A stretch of 64,000 nucleotides of DNA from Primula veris (taxonomy: Eukaryota; Streptophyta; Magnoliopsida; Ericales; Primulaceae): positions 20,451,211 to 20,515,210 of the forward strand of contig OY821741.1 in the NCBI GenBank assembly GCA_963682055.1, written 5' to 3'. The number at the start of each line of letters is the position of its first letter. Positions within the stretch are counted from its first letter, which is position 1. A program made the translations under genes and the position numbers. The notes under the pieces are model-generated. The model was not told the DNA's origin and did not search any database. It saw only the letters and a program-made list of their open reading frames with translations. Positions 47,973 through 59,384 of this stretch are shown here, in pieces.

Positions 47973-48939
47973 ATCACTTTAGTTCCCTGAGTTTTGGGTC
48001 ATATTTACTTTAGTGACCTGACTTTCAAAAATGTTGAATTGGTGACCCATGTTTCACATATACTTTGATTTAATGACCTCCTGAACTTCGCAAGTTTTAA
48101 ACAATTGCAATACAGCCCACTTAGTTTAAAAATTAATAAAATAGACACGGATTTGTTGAAAATGATAAAATTAACTCTTTAATTTTATAATTTTTATAAA
48201 ACACATGTTTTAAAATAAGCAAACTTTTCTTTATAATAAGTACAATTTTAGACATAATTTTTGTTCTTTTAAAAAAGGTTTTAATCTGTAAAAAATTTGT
48301 TTTAATCATTAAAAATTACACTACATCCGTAAATAATTTTTGATAATTAAAGAAAAGTGTACGGATTAATATTAAAAATTGTCTGGTAAATTGCAGAAAA
48401 TTATTAAAGAAAATTACACGGAGTTATCGCACATAAATTTTTACGTTTCCATGACTTCAGCATGAAGTTATACTATTTTTTTCGTAACAAAAAGGTTCAC
48501 AAAAAGAAAAATTGGCAAACCAGACTATCAAATATTCAAGATACGCGTAATGTAATTTTCTTTAATATAAATCAGTAAAATTTTCTTTAATTAAAAAATG
48601 TCGTGTTTATTTTGTTGGAAAAATTGTATTCAAAGTCATTTTTTTTTTTCAAAAATTATGTCTAAAATTATATTTATTATAAAAAAAAAGTTTGCTTATT
48701 GGAAAACGTGTGTTTTACAAAAATTGTAAAATTAAAGAGTTAATTGTCATTTTCCACAAATCGGTGTCTATTTTATTAATTTTTAAACTAAGTGGGTTGT
48801 ATTGCAATTGTTTAAAACTTGTGAAGTTTAGGAGGTCACTAAATCAAAGTATATGTGAAACCTGGATTACCAATTCAACATTTTTGAAAGCCAGATCACT
48901 GAAGTAAATATGACCCAAAACTCAGGGCACTAAAGTGAT
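47973..48939. mobile_element. Long-TIR element, copy in A'
   Basis: Matches 24845-25807 with the same inverted ends (ATCACTTTAGTTCCC and, inverted, ATCACTTTAGTGCCC) and a similar length. Confidence 0.65.
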
Positions 48940-49338
48940 ATTCTTTAGTCTAAGTAACATTTGTGCGGGCAGTTTTGAGAGCTTGATTTTGTAAAATTTT
49001 ATCAAGAATCATAACTAATAGCGAGAAATGGCCGGGGTTTTTATTCAATAAACACTTCATACTAAGTGAACTACCTGAATTGGATTGTTTCTATAAAGAA
49101 CATCATAATTGGTTTTTTATGTGCACAACCGTATGCACCTTATCATACTATTGAAACACGCGGTGATATCAAATTAAATAACTGAATAAGATTTGTCAGC
49201 AAAGAAATAAACCATTCACATAAATAACATTTAAAAATGACCGAATCACGGGTAAAAGAAAATTAAAAAGTTTTCGATATGAAGGAATATATATCAACCG
49301 ATTAAGATCGATATTTGCTAAATTTCTCTCTCCCTTTT
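48940..49338. other. Right end of A' and junction to the second host copia
   Basis: 48940-49313 matches 25808-26197. After GATCGATA (49313) the sequence changes to a pyrimidine-rich 25-bp stretch, and the copia LTR starts at 49339. No gene is present. Confidence 0.65.
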
Positions 49339-49519
49339 TGTTGAGATTATATCACTACTAATCCGGAATTATACAGTTAAATGTTTTGATATTGTTTGTT
49401 GTAGCAGGAACATAATATTTACATATTTTATTTCCTATTCTAGCTTGTATTAGTATTCTATAAATTGTATCATTATCATTCATTGGAATATATGAAAAAT
49501 ACAATTCCGTAAACCTACA
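49339..49519 (+). mobile_element. 5' LTR of the host copia, copy 2
   Basis: A 181-bp LTR, TGTTGAGATTATAT to GTAAACCTACA, matching 3960-4142. It is followed at once by the primer site, which fixes its right boundary. Confidence 0.9.
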
Positions 49520-49532
49520 TGGTACTAGAGCC
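49520..49532 (+). promoter_or_regulatory. Primer-binding site of the host copia
   Basis: TGGTACTAGAGCC, two changes from the usual TGGTATCAGAGCC that pairs with initiator methionine tRNA, directly abutting the LTR. Confidence 0.8.
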
Positions 49533-49660
49533 ACCACAAAATCCTATCACATATATATATTTATATATTTATTTTTTCTGAATCGAATTGAATCGGTCTC
49601 TCAATCATAATCATACATGGGTATTTAAAAATCTGTTGTTAGTGAAAAGCTTATTGAATC

Positions 49661-51865
49661 ATGTGGGACAAAATCTGTCTCTGTATTGTTCAATCGGAGA
49701 GTGTTTTTAATTTGGGAATCATGCTCAACGAATCGAATTATGATATTTGGTCTCAATTGGTGGAGATGCATATTGTTGAAAGGGAGAAACTAGCCTACAT
49801 CCGTGGTAAGAAGAAGCAACCTGCAGAAACCGAAGATGGATAAGAAAAATGGTATGCCGAAAATCAAAAATTAAAAAGGTGGTTATTGATGTCGATGAGT
49901 CCAGAAATTATGAAGCGTTATTTACGCTTACCTACGCCCTACGAAATTTGGAGTGCTTTGTCAAATGCATTCTATGACGGAAGTGATGAATTGCAAGTTT
50001 TTTCCTTGAACCAAAAGGCCTTCATTGCTAAACAAAATGGTAAACTCTATTTGACTATTATGGAGAATTAATAGAGGTTTTCTTGAGTTAGACCATCTTG
50101 ATAAAGTGGTCATGAAAGACTGAAAAAATTGATGCATATTGAAAGTCTATTGAGCGACTTAGGGTACACATATTCCTTGCTGGATTAGACAGTGAATTCG
50201 AAAAAGTGTGTGGAGACATTCTATGCAAAGAAACAATTCCAGACTTAGATGGGTGTCATCTTTTGGTTTGAAGAGAAGCTGTTCGTAATGCAACTTTGAA
50301 ATGCATCCATTGCAATCGAATTGGTCATACAAAGATGCATTGTTACAAAGTTGTTGGATATCCTGAATGGTGGGATCACCATCGTGATTCTCGAAAAAAG
50401 AACTACAAGACTAATTCCACTATCGCAGTAGTTGTAAAATCATCAAAGGTAAAGCCATGGGAAAGGCTTCCGTGATGGTAAGGTTTTAAATACATGTACA
50501 CTTGTTTCTAATAGTGCATGTATAATTGATTCGGGTGCTACAAATCACATGACATTTGATTCTAAACAAATCTTACCCCTTAACCCATCATCACAAAGCT
50601 TTGTCTCTACTGCTAATGGTTCTCTAACCCAAGTTATTGGTGAAGGCTCTTTAAATCTCGTTAATACTTTAAGTTTAGACTCTGTTTTAGTTGTTCCATC
50701 TTTGTATTACAACCTTCTATTCGTTTCTCAAATAAGCAAAACTTTATCTTGTGTTGTAATATTATGGCCTGAATTTTGTGTATTTAAAGACATCAAAACG
50801 AAGCACATGATTGGATTTGGTATTAGGCGTGGGAAGCTCTATTACTTGGATTTGTCGCCTAAGAGTTCTGTGAAGCTAGTTCAAGCCTTGAAAGTAGATG
50901 GTTCTAAGGAGGAGAACAATAAATCATAAATATGGTTGTGTCATCGACGATTGGGGCATGCTTCTTTTAGTTATCTTAAAAAAAAAATCCTAGTTTATTT
51001 TCGAATTTTGAGGTTTCTAATTTCAGATGTGATGTTTTGTGAAATGGCAAATAGCCATCGTGTTTCGTTTCCGTTATAATTGAATAAAAGTCAACTGCCT
51101 TTTATGATTATACACTCGGATGATTGGGGACCGTCTAAAATTACAAATTTAAATGGATCACGCTGGTTCGTTATTTTTATTGATGATTGTACAAGGACGA
51201 CCTGGTTATGCTTGATGAAGTCAAAAAGTGAAGTAAACCTGTTATTTCAAAAATTTCATAAAATGATTAAAACTCAATACAATACAGAGATTAAAATAAC
51301 CAAACTTCGACATTATTTGGAAACACATGGAATGGTTTATCAAACTAATTTCTCCAATACACCCCAACAAAATGGGGTTGTTGAGCGGAAAAATCAACAT
51401 TAATTGGAGGTTGTTCGTGCTTTACTTGCATATGTTGTTGACTTATTAGGGAGAAGCACTTAACTCTACAACATGTTTAATCAATCGAGTTCCCTCTAGG
51501 TCTATCAATTTCCAGACAACATTTCAAGCTTTGAGTGATGTAGTTGTAGCACCAACTGTCCCGAATTTTCATACACATGTGTTTGGTTGCGTAGCATATG
51601 TGCACCTCCATAAAAATTAGCGAACCAAGCTGTCACCTAGAGCACTGCGGTGTGTTTTTCTTGGTTATGTCACACATCAAAAAGGGTACGGATGCTATCA
51701 CCCCCCAATCCGTCGAATAATTATTACAATGGATGTTGTTTTTCATGACGATAATATGTATATTTTTTTTAGTTCTGAAACTCATGAGGAGCATCAAAAG
51801 GAAATTATACTTTAAATTATGAATTTCTAGAAACAATTAATCAGAATTCTGAGGGAGGCGGTTAT
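49661..51865 (+). pseudogene. Host Ty1/copia gag-protease-integrase, copy 2
   Basis: This supplies the part that lies before the window in copy 1. Gag: NYDIWSQLVEMHIVEREK (49737), SPEIMKRYLRLPTPYEIW and ELQVFSLNQKAF (to 50071). A zinc knuckle CIHCNRIGHTKMHC lies at about 50310-50351. Protease: ACIIDSGATNHMTFD with the DSGA active site (about 50518-50560), open to 50929. The GAG-pre-integrase segment is at about 50935-51070, and the integrase core at 51080-51403 shows HSDDWGPS and NTPQQNGVVERKNQ. Stops end gag after AETEDG and MEN, and the stop after NNKS is shared with copy 1. Family X interrupts it at 51866. Confidence 0.9.
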
Positions 51866-53261
51866 TGTTGGTTTTGGTACTATTTCGAAAACAATAATTG
51901 AAAGGACAATAAATTAAAAGACATGAACGCAATGGAAATAACAATTTATTTCTCACAATTGGAATATAAATTACAATTCCTGACTCGTACAGAATTTAAA
52001 TTACACAAATTAAATTCCAGACAGATTTAATATAAATTATTAAACTGCTTGACTGTATTGTAATTGTTTGAGACTGTCCGAAAGAATAGTATAATTACTA
52101 ACTGCTGAACTGTATAACAATTAAAGAAAACTGCCAGAACAGAATAGTATAATTACTAAACTGCTGGACTGTTTCTGTAATTAAAAAAAATTACAGAACT
52201 GAATTATAAAATTACAGAATAGGAAAAGACTGAAAAGTAAATACAGAAACGTAAACAGTACTGAAATGAAAATACAGAAAGGTAAACAGTACAGAAAAGA
52301 AATGGATAGAATGAAAAGGACTAAAAAATAAATAACAGAAATATAAAAGAAGAGACAACTGCTGAGCAGTTTCCCTTAAACAATATTTCCCGAACCACCT
52401 TTAAAGGTTTCTGGTTTCGGGACTTTGTTCCCAAGGTACAACTTCTGTCTCAGAGTGGCTCGCGTGGAAACCCGTACCGAACCACAGGTCGAGCTGTTGG
52501 TGGTGCGATTCTCTCTCTCTAATATGATGTTGTATGCTGTGTATGTGTGATTGTTGTGTCTGAAATGAGAGGGGGAGGGCTCCCTTTTATAGGCCTTCTT
52601 GAAACCGTACCCATAATGATCATTCAATTCTGGGAGTTACACCCCCAGAATCCGCTCACTTAATTTCTGAAACTGTTGCAATTTATCTCATTTATTGCTG
52701 GCGTTTCTATTGCTGGAAAATCTAGGGACTGCTTTTGTATTTTATACAAAACTCTCTTTTCGGACCCAAGACCCAAGACCCAAGACCCGAGACCCGAGAT
52801 ATTTCCCAAATCCCAAATCCCAAGCCCAAGCCCAAGCCCAAGCCCAAGCCTGTGCCCGCGACCCGAGACCCGAGACACGAGCGAGCGCGCGTGTGTGGTA
52901 CACACTAATACTCTTAGGTGTATGTGGACATGTTAGTTTAACAACTACATGGGTTGGTATTCTATATATATTGTAAAATTTACCCTCAATCTTCCAATAT
53001 GGGATTATTCTAAATGGTTTTTTCATTACCATTTCGTTTTTCCAGAATTAAGCTTTCGAGAGCCCAACTTTGAAGCCGATTTGTATTCACACCCATTCTC
53101 CGAATAGGTCATGCGATATACCGTTACGAATCTCGTCACACGGGCTACTCAAATACGTTGAGTATGGTATGAACAACTCAGTGCTGTCATATGAAATAAT
53201 GACTCGAAGTTTGTCCACTGACCATTCGGAAACACCCATGTTTATACATGTTTTTCCAACA
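51866..53261 (-). mobile_element. 3' LTR of family X unit X1
   Basis: It runs from TGTTGG (51866) to CCAACA (53261) and matches 57623-59065. The + strand flank GGAGGCGGTTAT is the same as before the solo LTR at 1050, so it occupies the same host site. A polypurine tract abuts 53262, marking this as the 3' LTR of a - strand element. It contains a CCCAAG tract (52819-52848). Confidence 0.92.
52819..52848. repeat. (CCCAAG)5 hexanucleotide tract in the X LTR
   Basis: Five perfect units, preceded by two CCCAAAT units and ending in CCTGTG. On the element's sense (-) strand it reads GGGCTT repeats. Confidence 0.95.
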
Positions 53262-53272
53262 ATCCCCCATAT
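53262..53272 (-). promoter_or_regulatory. Polypurine tract of X1
   Basis: On the - strand ATATGGGGGAT lies directly before the 3' LTR, the usual site for priming plus-strand synthesis. An identical tract is at 59066-59076. Confidence 0.75.
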
Positions 53273-53581
53273 GAATGCAATTGGCTGAAAATAAAAATGC
53301 TCCTAAATGCATACGAGAGAACCGCAAGAGTTCACTGCATAAGGACAGGTAGCGCGCGCTTTGAACCTGCCGTAGAGACGTAAAATCTGATATGCTACTA
53401 TTGGGTTTCCTTTAAGCCTTGAACCTTTTAGCGTTTGTGCATAACAGGGTAATTTCAAGTCAAGGGTGTCCTGACTCACCCCTCTCGACCTTTGAGATAC
53501 TTGTTTTCATTAAGAGCCTCATGCTCACCCGTAAGATGGTCTAGGTCTATCACTCTTTCATCCTAGAAATGGGTTGGGAAC

Positions 53582-54232
53582 TTAAGTTCCCAAGTGCTTT
53601 GTTCGGTCACCCCCATAGTTCGGTTTTCCCATTGAACCTGACGCTGGAGAATCCAGTTCCGGTTGGGTTGCCTCTGAGAAGGTTTCCAGTTTGATGGGCT
53701 TCAACCCCATTCCCCTCGATAAAACTTCAACTCCTACCCGAGTCAATCCTTTTGTAAATGGATCCGCAATATTGTCCTTAGATCTCACAAAATCTAATGA
53801 CACCACACCGTTAGCTAACAATTCTCTTACGGATTTATGTCTCCGACGAATGTGTCGGGACTTTCCATTATACATATGATCCTGCGCCCGCCCAATAACC
53901 GACTGACTATCGCAGTGCATGCTTATTGCTGGGACAGGTTTCGGCCACATTGGAATTCCTTCCAGAAAGCTTTTCAGCCAGTCAGCCTCTTCTGTAGCTA
54001 GATACAACGCTATGAACTCGGATTCCATAGTTGATCTGGCTATGCAGGTCTGCTTGGATGATCTCCACGAGACAGTTGCTCCTCCCATCACGAACACATA
54101 TCCGCTAATGGATCTTGTACTATTGGAATCCGAGATCCAGTTTGCATCAGAATACCCTTCCAGTACAGCTGGATATCTGGTATAATGCAACCCTCGGTCG
54201 GCTGTGTACCTCATGTATCTGAGAACTCTCAT
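53582..54232 (-). pseudogene. X1 RNase H domain
   Basis: The frame reads [60 protein letters not shown] and then [10 protein letters not shown] near the polyprotein end: the standard Ty1/copia RNase H with GYSDADW-type and STMESEF motifs. About 13 bp present in X2 (60069-60081) are lost just upstream (about 54272), shifting RNase H out of frame with RT. About 310 bp without coding potential separate it from the polypurine tract. Confidence 0.9.
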
Positions 54233-54984
54233 GATGGCCTTCCAGTGTTCCTCATTGGGATTACTGGTGTACTTACTGAGTTGGCTATGTCTGGTCTAGT
54301 ACAGTTCATGACGTACGTCAGACTGCCTATTATTCGAGAATATTCCAATTGTCTCACACTCTCCCCAAAATTCTTTTTCAGGGTGGTTGAGATCTCTATC
54401 GGAGTTCTGGATGTAGCTCTACTATCTTTATCAAATTTGTCAAACATCTCCTTGACATAGTGAGTTTGAGATAGTGCATATCCATCTGATGTCTTGGTAA
54501 TTTTCATTCCAAGTATTACATCAGCGACACCCAAATCTTTCATCTCGAATTTTTGTGACAACATTTTCTTAGTGGAGTTGATGTTATCAATACTCCCTAT
54601 TATAATCATGTCATCTACATAGAGGCAGACTACCACGTAGTCTTTTTCATTTCCTTTTACATAGACACATTTCTCACATTCGTTTATCCGAATACCGTTT
54701 GATAGCATCACTCTATCAAATTTTTTGTGCCATTGTTTAGGTGCTTGTTTAATTCCATATAAAAATTTCACAAGTTTACACACCTTGTCCGCTTTACCTG
54801 GAACTACAAACCCATCTGGTTGTTCCATGTAAATCTCCTCTTCTAGTTCACCATTCAAGATCGCCGTTTTAACATCCATTTGATGTATTTCTAGATCGAA
54901 CAGTGCCGCGAGAGCAATGACTATCCGGATTGACGTCTTCCTGGAGACAGGAGCATAGGTGTCAAAATAGTCGACACCTTTGGT
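54229..54984 (-). pseudogene. X1 reverse transcriptase domain
   Basis: Just after the stop that ends the upstream frame, it reads YFDTYAPVSRKTSIRIVIAL, MDVKTAILNGELEEEIYMEQ, KFLYGIKQAPKQWHKKF and the catalytic CLYVDDMIIIGS. It stays open through MKDLGVADVILGMKI and [11 protein letters not shown] to the 13-bp loss. The only breaks are the stop at 54985 and the terminal frameshift. Confidence 0.92.
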
Positions 54985-57281
54985 TTATCTAAAACCTTTT
55001 ACTACAAGCCTCGCCTTGTATTTCTCGATTGTTCCATCGAGCATTCTCTTCCTCTTGAAGATCCACTTGTGTCCTAGTGGCTTACACCCAGGTGGTAGAT
55101 CCACTAGTTCCCAAGTGTGATTTTGTAAGATCGATTCAACCTCATTGTTGATCGCCTCCTCCCAATATTGGGCTTCCGGGGATGACATTGCTTGTTTGAA
55201 TGTCGCCGGTTCGCCTTCTATCATGGAGGTTACAAAATATGGACCGAAAGACGTTTCCTTTCTAGCCCTTTTACTACATCGAGGCTCTTCTTCTTCTTCC
55301 TCCAATGGTTCACTTGCCCCCACATTTTCCTCACTGTTTGACTCCTCAGTCTCTACAGTTATGGAACACTTGCGGGAAAAGATATCCTCGAAGAAAGAAG
55401 CTTCCAGAGCTTTGATGATAGTATCTAAATGCACATCGAGATTATCCGACTTATGCACGAGAAAATGATAAGCACTACTGTTGTGTGCATATCCTATGAA
55501 CACACAGTCTACCGTCTTTGGCCCTATTCTCGTTCTTTTCGGAAGCGAGACAAAGACCTTCGCAAGACAACCCCAAACCCTAAAGAATTTATAGCTCGGC
55601 CGATGGCCTTTCCATAGTTCATAAGGTGCTTTATCACGCTTCTTATGCGGTAGCTTGTTCAATACATAGTTGGCGGAAAGCAGCGCTTCCCCCCACATGT
55701 TCTGAGGTAACCCAGAACTTATTAACATAGTATTCATCATTTCCTTGAGCGTCCTATTCTTATGCTCGGCAACCCCATTCTGCTCCGGAGAGTATGGGGC
55801 TGTGGTTTGATGTACAATGCCAGTTTCTGCGCATATCTGCGCAAACGGTGCCTCGTATTCACCGCCTCTATCACTCAACAACATTTTAATATTTTTATTG
55901 AGTTGATTTTCTACTCCGGTCTTATAAAGAGCGAATTTTTCTACCGCTTCATCATTACTTCTCATTAAGTAGACATAGCAGTATCTAGTACAGTCATCTA
56001 TAAACGTGATGAAATACTTTTTTCCTCCTCGCGTTTGTATAAACTTTAAGTCACATACATCTGTGTGTATTAGACCAAGAGGTTCAGTACTTTGTTCAAT
56101 ATGTTGATACGAAGACTTGGTTAATTTTGCCTCAACACAAATCTCACATTTTTGTTGTTTATTGAAGACAAAACTTGGTAGTAGATTTAGTGATATTAAT
56201 TTCTTCATTGAATTAGTATTCACATGACCTAATCTACCATGCCATAAATTAAATGAATCACAAGAATAAGCAAATGAAGTTTTATTGGCCACTTGGGCAA
56301 CATTAACGATTACATTATTCTTGGTACTGGCCTCAACCTTAGTACCCTCAATAGCTAACTCGGCTTTAGGAGCCGGAGTACCAACATTAAATTTAAACAT
56401 GCTGTTGGTCATATAGCCACGGCCTACATACATTCCATTTAAGGTGATTACAATTTTAGCAGATTCAAATACAAGTTTGAATCCTTTGTTCACCATCATG
56501 GACCCGGAAACCAGATTCTTTCGAATTTCCGGCACATGGCGCACGCCATTCAGTGTTAGCTCCTTTCCCGATGTCATCTTCAACAGAACGGTTCCTTTTC
56601 CTTCCACCCTGGAAGTAGTCATCATGTACTCATGAAAGTCCGTGACGACAAATTTCTTTGCGCCAGCATTATTCACTTTGTACTTTCTTTCGAGAGACTC
56701 CCAAAGCTCCTTTGCAGAAGTCTTGGGCTCGAATACACTGAAGAGAGTGTCATCCAGAGCACACAGGATGTAGTTCTGGCATAGGTAGTCGCCGTGTTTC
56801 CACGCTTCCACCGCCGAAACCGTCTGCACGTCCTCATCGTCCTCGCTAAGGACAGGTGCAGACTCCTTGAGAAAACGGGCAAGGTTAAGGGCAGTTAAAT
56901 AAAACAGCATTTTTTGCTGCCAACGTTTCAAGTTGTTGCCCCTAAACTTTTCCGGTTTCTCTAGATGAGAGGTTGGCAACATTGGCATAGACGGCATTGC
57001 CGGAGCCTTTCCCTTTGCCCTGGCCGCAGCCACAAGCGCTGCCTTGGCCGCAACCTTAGCAGCAGCATGTGCTGCGGAAGCAGCCGCAGCTATAGCATCG
57101 GCCTCTGCCGTAGTGGTGTCGGCCGCAGCCTTTGCCGCAGCAGCTTCGGTCTCTGCCTGAGCCAGAGCCCCCCACTCGCAGCGCTCGCAATGTTATGGCT
57201 ACTGCCAATCACAACTGCACCCTGCACGTTTTCCGAAGAAACGGTGGGTATTTGATCCTCATTAGTCATCTGAAATGACAA
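54985..57281 (-). pseudogene. X1 gag-integrase polyprotein lacking zinc knuckle and protease site
   Basis: Gag starts at about 57281 (MSFQMTNEDQIP) and shifts frame in an alanine-rich GCCGCAGC repeat. From 57033 a 682-codon frame reads MLPTSHLEKPEKFRGNN and KELWESLERKYKVNNAGAK (UBN2 gag). At [14 protein letters not shown] it jumps past about 684 bp that X2 retains (62430-63114), removing the rest of gag, the CCHC knuckle and the protease DTGA motif without breaking the frame. It continues with [50 protein letters not shown] (integrase) and into RT, ending at GFR-stop where X2 has GFRQTEG. A long open frame despite loss of the protease suggests fairly recent activity of the parent. Confidence 0.92.
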
Positions 57282-57622
57282 TATAAAATGATTTAGTTTC
57301 TCGCAAGAAAACTAATATTCTTAATCGCAAATACTAATTATAACTTAATTAGTTTTCTTCAAAAGAATAAAACAATTAAAAAGTAGATTCTAGCGTGAAA
57401 ATCAAATCACTTTTGATTTCACTAAGAACTCCTTTTATATAATATTCTAGAATTAAAAGATTAAAACCAATTCGGATTTATTCTCTTTACAAATTTCAAT
57501 TTCTAGTAAACTAGCAATGATTTTGCAAGAATAAAAAACCGAGACGTCAACAAAATAAAATAAAAAGAAAAATCCTTTTCTTTTCGAAAATAGTAAAACC
57601 AAATAATAATATTGTTTAAGAT
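57282..57622 (-). other. X1 5' leader
   Basis: Non-coding, AT-rich, between the 5' LTR and the gag start. On the - strand the first bases after the LTR are ATCTTAAACAATATT, which is not the usual methionine-tRNA primer site. I could not identify a primer. It matches 63777-64000. Confidence 0.6.
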
Positions 57623-59065
57623 TGTTGGTTTTGGTACTATTTCAAAAACAATAATTGAAAGGACAATAAATTAAAAGACAGGAACGCAATGGAAATAACA
57701 ATTTATTTCTCACAATTGGAATATAAATTACAATTCCTGACTCGTACAGAATTTAAATTACACAAATTAAATTCCAGACAGATTTAATATAAATTATTAA
57801 ACAGCTGGACTGTATTGTAAATGTTTGAAACTGTCCGACAGAATAGTATAATTACTAAACTGCTAGACTGTTTCTGTAAATAAAAGAAATTACATAACTG
57901 AATTATAAAATTACAGAATGTAAATTACAGAATAGGAAAAGACTGAAAAGTAAATACAGAAAAGTAAACAATACTGAAATGAAAATACAGAAAGGTAAAA
58001 ACTACAGAAAAGAAATGGACATAATGAAAAGGACTAAAAAATAAATAACAGAAATATAAAAGAAGAGGCAACTGCTGAGCAGTTTCCCTTAAACAATATT
58101 TCCGGAATCACCTTTAAAGGTTTCTGGTTTCGGGACTTTGTTCCCAAGGTACAACTTCTGTCTCAGAGTGGCTCGCGTGGAAACCCGCACCGAACCACAG
58201 GTCGAGCTGTTGGTGGTGCGATTCTCTCTCTCTAATATGATGTTGTATGCTGTGTATGTGTGATTGTTGTGTCTGAAATGAGAGAGGGAGGGCTGCCTTT
58301 TATAGGCCTTCTTGAAACCGCATCCATAATGATCATTCAATTCTGGTAGTTACACCCCTAGAATCCGCTCACTTAATTTCTGAAACTGCTGCAATTTATC
58401 TCATTTATTGCTGGCATTTCTATTGCTGGAAACTCTAGGGACTGCTTTTGTATTTTATACAAAACTTCCATTTCGGACCCAAGACCCATGACCCGAGACA
58501 TTCCCCAAATCCCAAATCCCAAATCCCAAATCCCAAATCCTAATCCCAAGCCCAAGCCCAAGCCCAAGCCCAAGCCCAAGCCCAAGCCCAAGCCCAAGCC
58601 CAAGCCCAAGCGCAAGCCCAAGCCCAATCCCACGCCCACGCCCACGCCCGCGCCCGTGCCTGTGACCCAAGACACGAGACACGAGCGAGCGCGCGTGTGT
58701 GGTACACACTAATACTCTTAGGTGTATGTGGACATGTTAGTTTAACAACTACATGGGTTGGTATTCTATATATATTGTAAAATTGACCCTCAATCTTCCA
58801 ATATGAGATTATTCTAAATGGTTTTTCCATTACCATTTCGTTTTTCCAGAATTAAGCTTTCGACAGCCCAACTTTGAAGCCGATTTGTATTCACACCCAT
58901 TCTCCGAATAGGTCATGCGATATACTGTTACGAAGCTCGTCACACGGGCTACTCAAATACGTTGAGTACGGTATAAACAACTCAGCGCTGTCACATGAAA
59001 TAATGACTCGAAGTTTGTCCAGTGACCATTTGGAAACACCCATGTTTATACATGTTTTTCCAACA
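57623..59065 (-). mobile_element. Shared LTR: 5' LTR of X1 and 3' LTR of X2
   Basis: TGTTGG (57623) to CCAACA (59065), 1443 bp. X1 leader and gag lie on its left, and the X2 polypurine tract and RNase H end on its right, so two internal regions share one LTR. It differs from 51866-53261 chiefly by a longer CCCAAG tract, with other small changes. Confidence 0.93.
58504..58656. repeat. Expanded hexanucleotide region in the shared LTR, (CCCAAG)11 core
   Basis: CCCAAAT units (58505-58538) lead into eleven perfect CCCAAG units at 58545-58610, then CGCAAG, CCCAAG, CCCAAT and CCCACG/CCCGCG variants to about 58656. The sense (-) strand is a run of GGG triplets spaced by three bases. The apparent 70-100-residue proteins here are translations of the repeat. 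Confidence 0.95.
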
Positions 59066-59076
59066 ATCCCCCATAT
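59066..59076 (-). promoter_or_regulatory. Polypurine tract of X2
   Basis: ATATGGGGGAT on the - strand, directly upstream of the shared LTR, identical to 53262-53272. Confidence 0.75.
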
Positions 59077-59384
59077 GAATGCAATTGGCTGAAAATAAAA
59101 ATGCTCCTAAATGCATACGAGAGAACCGCAAGAGTTCACTGCATAAGGACAGGTAGCGCACACTTTGAACCTGTCGTAGTGACGTAAAATATGATATGCT
59201 ACTATTGGGTAGCCTTTAAGCCTTGAACCCTTTATTGTTTGTGCATACCAGGGTAATTTCAAGTCAAGGGTGTCCTGACTCACCCCTCTCGACCTTCGAA
59301 ATACTTGTTTTCATTAAGAGCCTCATGCTCACCCTTAAGATGGTCTAGGTCTATCACTCTTTCATCCTAGAAATGGTTGGGAAC

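Larger units (their letters stand above)
37218..49313. repeat. Segment A', diverged duplicate of segment A (about 12858-26197)
   Basis: Order and orientation are the same as in A: pogo-like MITE, LINE with identical TSD, spacer, TRIM, 105-bp MITE, hAT-like element, long-TIR element, flank. A' is about 1.2 kb shorter through private deletions: about 545 bp and 57 bp in the LINE, 339 bp at 45777, the 147-bp MITE duplication unit, and 82 bp at the hAT-like right end. It ends at GATCGATA (about 49313), where A continues for another 157 bp to the - strand copia. Confidence 0.93.

Noticed and set aside
57282..57622. Initiator methionine tRNA primer site next to the X 5' LTR.
   Set aside because: The bases after the LTR do not match TGGTATCAGAG; no primer site could be assigned.
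52819..58656. Regular short repeats that could suggest a CRISPR-like array.
   Set aside because: Direct hexanucleotide repeats without spacers inside a retrotransposon LTR; a microsatellite.
58373..58836. Several overlapping 74-100-residue frames on both strands.
   Set aside because: They are translations of the CCCAAG repeat and LTR sequence (GLGLGL, KPKPKP, AWAWAW). No gene.
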